A stretch of DNA of 17,669 nt from UMGS1502 sp045545435 (GTDB taxonomy: Bacteria; Actinomycetota; Coriobacteriia; Coriobacteriales; Eggerthellaceae), in contig JAZQAV010000111.1 of NCBI GenBank assembly GCA_045545435.1, forward strand, positions 1 through 17,669, read 5' to 3'. The translations under genes and the position numbers were made by a program. Positions 14,569 through 17,669 of this stretch are shown here, in pieces (position 1 is the first letter of the stretch; each line of letters opens with the position of its first letter). The notes beneath the pieces are model-generated. The model was given only the letters and a program-made list of their open reading frames with translations, searched no databases and was not told the DNA's origin.

Positions 14569-15927
14569 CTATTCACCCACCAAACGCAAGTGCATGTCAC
14601 CAAGTCGTACGTAGCCCCAATATTGGTGGTGCCAATCGAGATAGTTTTCTGATGTCAGCGGAGCCTCCACGTTGAACACGATGCCAGGATAAACACCGTC
14701 AAGGATATCTTCGTTGCCATCAGCGTCATGCAGATAGGCAACCAAATCGGCGCTGTATTGGCCCGTGGTAAGATGCCCCAAGTCCAACTCCATTGACACA
14801 TAATTTGCACCCGGGCGCAGGTCAACGAAATCACCCGAGATCATGGTGCCTATTTTGGCCCCGTCTTCAGCCCACAACTCAAACCTGAACCCCACATCGT
14901 GAAGGGGAATATTAGCGGTGCAGGCAATTTGCAGCTGAGGTTTATCCTCGATACTAAACGAAGGCTCACGGCCGCCCACCACATCAAGGGTATCGATGTT
15001 AAGGCGCCGATTTTTACGCAATGCGGAATCGTACGGACGAAAACCGCTGTCGTAATCAAAGTGCGAGCGCAGAAGGGTGTCGCCGTTGCCCAGATAAATT
15101 GATATGGCTTTGTCCACATCACCATCGAAAATAACGCGGCCTTGGTCAAGAACGATGCACCTATCGCACAACCGCTTGATCGTGCTCATGTTATGGCTTA
15201 CGTACAAGACAGTGCGGCCATCTTCACGCGACGCTTGACGCATTTTGTCGAGGCATTTGTGCTGGAACTTCATGTCGCCAACCGCAAGCACCTCGTCCAT
15301 GATCATGATTTCGCTGTCCAAATGGGCGGCAACGGAAAATCCCAGTTTCACGAACATGCCGCTGGAGTAACGCTTGACAGGCGTATCAATGAACTCGCGC
15401 ACCTCGGCAAAGTCGATGATGTTTTCCATCTTGGCGTCGATCTCGCGCTTGGTCATGCCCAAAATAGCGCCGTTCATGTACACGTTCTCGCGCCCGGTCA
15501 TTTCGCCGTTGAAGCCGGTTCCCACCTCCAACATCGATGCAACGCGGCCATACAGATCAACGGTGCCCTCGGTAGGCGCGGTAATTCGACTCAAGATTTT
15601 GAGCAAGGTTGATTTCCCTGCGCCGTTGCGCCCTATAATGCCAAGGGTTTCGCCCTTTCGCACAACCAGGTCAACGCCATCAAGAGCATAAAACTCCTCG
15701 TTGAGCTTAGGTTTAGAAGCAGAAGCCGGCTCTTGAACACCTAAACGCTCACGCTGACGCCTTTCGCGCCATTCCTTGATGTCCCCTTGAAGCGTACCGC
15801 CGCCGATTTGCCCCAACCGGTATCGTTTCCTTACGCCCGACACTACGATAATGGCGTCTTCGGGATGCCCGTTTTCGAGGGTTTTCGTGCTATTGATGTC
15901 ACTCTGTTGTGTCTTTTTGCGAACCAT
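14569..15927 (-). CDS. Polysaccharide/teichoic acid ABC exporter, ATP-binding subunit (Wzt/TagH type)
   Basis: ATPase that powers export of a lipid-linked surface polymer through the Wzm-type permease encoded just before it. Of 452 residues, the nucleotide-binding domain spans about 26-285: Walker A GRNGAGKST at 99-107, signature YSSGM at 187-191 (the Wzt/TagH form instead of LSGGQ), Walker B IMIMDE at 207-212, and switch H245. A charged insert at about 40-78 precedes Walker A, common in this subfamily. Residues ~303-450 form an extra C-terminal domain like Wzt_C, which in E. coli O8/O9a binds the end of the O-polysaccharide before export. That suggests export of a finished, end-marked glycan. 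It begins three bases after the permease stop with a weak ribosome binding site, so translation is probably coupled. Symbols wzt or tagH would both be guesses. Confidence 0.93.
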   Translation of the reverse strand: MVRKKTQQSDINSTKTLENGHPEDAIIVVSGVRKRYRLGQIGGGTLQGDIKEWRERRQRERLGVQEPASASKPKLNEEFYALDGVDLVVRKGETLGIIGRNGAGKSTLLKILSRITAPTEGTVDLYGRVASMLEVGTGFNGEMTGRENVYMNGAILGMTKREIDAKMENIIDFAEVREFIDTPVKRYSSGMFVKLGFSVAAHLDSEIMIMDEVLAVGDMKFQHKCLDKMRQASREDGRTVLYVSHNMSTIKRLCDRCIVLDQGRVIFDGDVDKAISIYLGNGDTLLRSHFDYDSGFRPYDSALRKNRRLNIDTLDVVGGREPSFSIEDKPQLQIACTANIPLHDVGFRFELWAEDGAKIGTMISGDFVDLRPGANYVSMELDLGHLTTGQYSADLVAYLHDADGNEDILDGVYPGIVFNVEAPLTSENYLDWHHQYWGYVRLGDMHLRLVGE

Positions 15928-15930
15928 AGA

Positions 15931-16770
15931 TCACACCGTATCGATAAACGTCTTCTCAACGTGATTGAACAGAGCAACGCCTACAAGAGCGCACACCAGC
16001 GTTATCGCCGCGCTTATGCCCAAATACAGCGGATCGGCTGTACCGCTGCCCAAAAGCGCATAGCGGAGCCATTCGATGGGCGCCGATGCGGGATTGAGCA
16101 TGATGAGGGTATGCAGCAGCCCGTCGGTTATTTGGGACGCGGGATACACAACCGGAGTCGCGAACATCCAAAGCGACATGCCGAACGTAACCAATATTTG
16201 CAAGTCGCGATACTTCGTGGTAGCGCTGGAGAGGATGATGCCAATGCTCATGCCCAGCACGCACAACTGCAGCAACACAAGCGGAACGCCTAACCACAGC
16301 ATCCAATGCGGATGCACTTCTCCTGTCGCAACAAAGTAAGCCAGCAGCACAAACACCAAGATCATCTGGATTCCCAGCATGATAAGACCCACCAGCACAT
16401 ACGATATGGAGACGGTCAAACGCGGAAAATACACCTTTCCGAATACGCCGGCGTTAGCTAAAAACGTGCGCGCATTGTTGGTGAGCACATAAGAGAACAA
16501 TCCCCACAGAGCGGTGCTGGTAAGGTAGAACAAAATACGGGGAACCCCATCGGTGCTCATGCCCGCAACCACACCGAACACGAACAAGTAAGCCAAACTG
16601 GACAACAAAGGATTGAGCACAATCCACGCGGGTCCCAAAATGGTTTGCTTGTAGGTAACCGAAAACGATTTGCGCGTAAGCAAAAGGATAAGGTCACGGT
16701 ACTGCCACACCTCTTTTAAGTTGAGGTTGAAGCCTTCAGTTTTAGGGGCTATGTGGACGTGGTAACTCAT
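15931..16770 (-). CDS. Polysaccharide/teichoic acid ABC exporter, permease subunit (Wzm/TagG type, ABC-2)
   Basis: Membrane half of the exporter, 279 residues. It opens with a soluble amphipathic stretch (LNLKEVWQYRDLILLLTRKSF) that is typical of Wzm/TagG and precedes the first membrane helix. About six membrane segments follow, with YKQTILGPAWIVLNPLL, VYFPRLTVSISYVLVGLIML and NPASAPIEWLRYALLG as family-typical blocks. The start at 16770 fits family length. The frame continues to 16854, but those 28 residues look non-coding, and neither start has a Shine-Dalgarno sequence. TAATAT lies eight bases before the chosen ATG, so a very short leader or leaderless mRNA is possible. It is first of the two-gene operon with the ATPase and is divergent from the HAD-like gene. 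Confidence 0.92.
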   Translation of the reverse strand: MSYHVHIAPKTEGFNLNLKEVWQYRDLILLLTRKSFSVTYKQTILGPAWIVLNPLLSSLAYLFVFGVVAGMSTDGVPRILFYLTSTALWGLFSYVLTNNARTFLANAGVFGKVYFPRLTVSISYVLVGLIMLGIQMILVFVLLAYFVATGEVHPHWMLWLGVPLVLLQLCVLGMSIGIILSSATTKYRDLQILVTFGMSLWMFATPVVYPASQITDGLLHTLIMLNPASAPIEWLRYALLGSGTADPLYLGISAAITLVCALVGVALFNHVEKTFIDTV

Positions 16771-16902
16771 ATTTATCAATATTACCCGACTTGCACGTAT
16801 TTGGCTTTGGCGCGCCTCGAGTCTCGCGGAATACACAACGGTGCTCGTAAACACCCCTGCGATACTTTGCCTTTTGCGGCTGTGCTATCATGTATAGCTG
16901 TT

Positions 16903-17669
16903 ATGAGCGCTCCAAATCAAATAAGCAGCCGTCCTGATTCTGCAGCCACCGCAAGCCCGCAGGCAATTCTCAATGGCCAGCATGCAACGGATGACTTTTG
17001 CTACCAAGCACCCTCGGAACTCGAATATGTTCTCAGCAATTTCGAACGCGCAATGGCCCCTTGGCGAACCAAAAGAATCGCATTGCACGGTTCGCGCGAA
17101 TATGCAAAAGCCATCGCCACCCGTTTCGCCACTTCATTCAACTTCGTTGCGATAACAACCAATGATCGACCTTCCGATATGCCCGAGCACGAAAGCCTTC
17201 TGTTCGGGTTGCCTTGGTTTACCGAAAGCGAGCTTCTTGACGAAGGCCCCGATGTTGTGGTCCTCACCGAACGCGTGCGTCACGCTGAGGCAGTATTTAA
17301 GCGTATCAGCAAAGCATGCAAAGAGCGCGCTATCGCCATCGCAGATATGTATGGCCTCGACTGGTTCGCTTTAAACGAGCAAATCAACCAACAGGACAAG
17401 CTCACCGTTTCAGAATGGCTGTCGATCGCCCAACCATACGACATAATCAGCTTCGAACTCCCGGGTTCGGTTATGACCGAGGACCCCTGGAACGAAACCG
17501 ACTTGCTGATCGCGCGACCCCTCATCGCCCAGGTGATCAAAAAGCTGTACGACCAGGGCAAAACGGTTCTTTTTTTGGCACGCGCACACTATTCTGCCCA
17601 GTTGCAAGAGCAATCGTTTCTTGCTTCGAACCTGCTGCCACCAAACACCGCGCTTTCTGACGTGTTCTT
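16903..17669 (+). CDS. Probable HAD-fold protein with degenerate catalytic motifs (3' truncated)
   Basis: The frame from ATG 16903 is open to the window edge (255 residues), so the gene continues outside. Residues ~53-152 look like a Rossmann-type module (RIALHGSREYAKAI at 58-71, then FVAITTNDRP and PDVVVLTERV) as found in front of HAD domains in surface-glycan gene clusters. Residues ~178-245 resemble the HAD core that normally reads YDVISFDIFDTL; here it is YDIISFELPGSV (179-190), so both catalytic Asp are missing. The later segment KTVLFLARAHYSAQL (220-234) stands where such proteins have VILxSDMYLP. It may be a pseudoenzyme or a binding domain. No clear ribosome binding site precedes the start. 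Placement beside wzm fits a glycan role. The family assignment rests on pattern memory. Confidence 0.6.
   Translation, partial: MSAPNQISSRPDSAATASPQAILNGQHATDDFCYQAPSELEYVLSNFERAMAPWRTKRIALHGSREYAKAIATRFATSFNFVAITTNDRPSDMPEHESLLFGLPWFTESELLDEGPDVVVLTERVRHAEAVFKRISKACKERAIAIADMYGLDWFALNEQINQQDKLTVSEWLSIAQPYDIISFELPGSVMTEDPWNETDLLIARPLIAQVIKKLYDQGKTVLFLARAHYSAQLQEQSFLASNLLPPNTALSDVF

Overview
The window reads as an ordinary chromosomal stretch of a host-associated actinobacterium of the class Coriobacteriia (Eggerthellaceae-like). The reasons are moderate GC content, tRNA genes that encode their own CCA, a one-piece tmRNA, several genes that start without a Shine-Dalgarno sequence, and a mix of L,D-transpeptidase, Wzm/Wzt-type glycan export and an ornithine carbamoyltransferase. 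Cryptobacterium is one genus that would fit the base composition and the arginine theme. That is an inference and cannot be proven from this window. No phage, insertion sequence or CRISPR array was seen.

Left part (1-5743). The tail of a probable NYN-nuclease/OST-HTH protein is followed by a CPA1-type cation/proton antiporter with its own promoter and strong ribosome binding site. Facing it on the minus strand is a two-gene operon, ornithine carbamoyltransferase then arginyl-tRNA synthetase (argF-argS). It has a TATAAT promoter upstream and a hairpin terminator downstream, and it links arginine metabolism with arginine charging.

Middle (6016-9839). A small HTH protein with no recognisable ribosome binding site, preceded by a hairpin, is followed after 53 bases by a membrane-anchored Ser/Thr kinase that appears to be translated from a leaderless transcript. 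This pair is the best candidate for an undescribed regulatory system. Next come tRNA-Arg(TCT), tRNA-Pro(TGG) and tRNA-Gly(TCC), then a quality-control pair, rdgB (non-canonical NTP removal) and ybaK (Cys-tRNA(Pro) deacylase), separated by one base and ending at a bidirectional terminator.

Right part (9873-17669). A membrane-anchored L,D-transpeptidase lies on the minus strand. The tmRNA gene (ssrA) has a consensus promoter and a strong terminator. After it comes a CotH-kinase-like protein with a chitobiase-type N-terminal domain and a 15-bp tandem repeat at its start. The polysaccharide ABC exporter pair (wzm-wzt) follows on the minus strand. The window ends inside a gene whose product looks like a HAD-fold protein that has lost its catalytic aspartates; it runs off the right edge. 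The wzm/wzt pair, the HAD-like protein, the transpeptidase and perhaps the CotH-like protein suggest a cell-envelope and surface-glycan neighbourhood.
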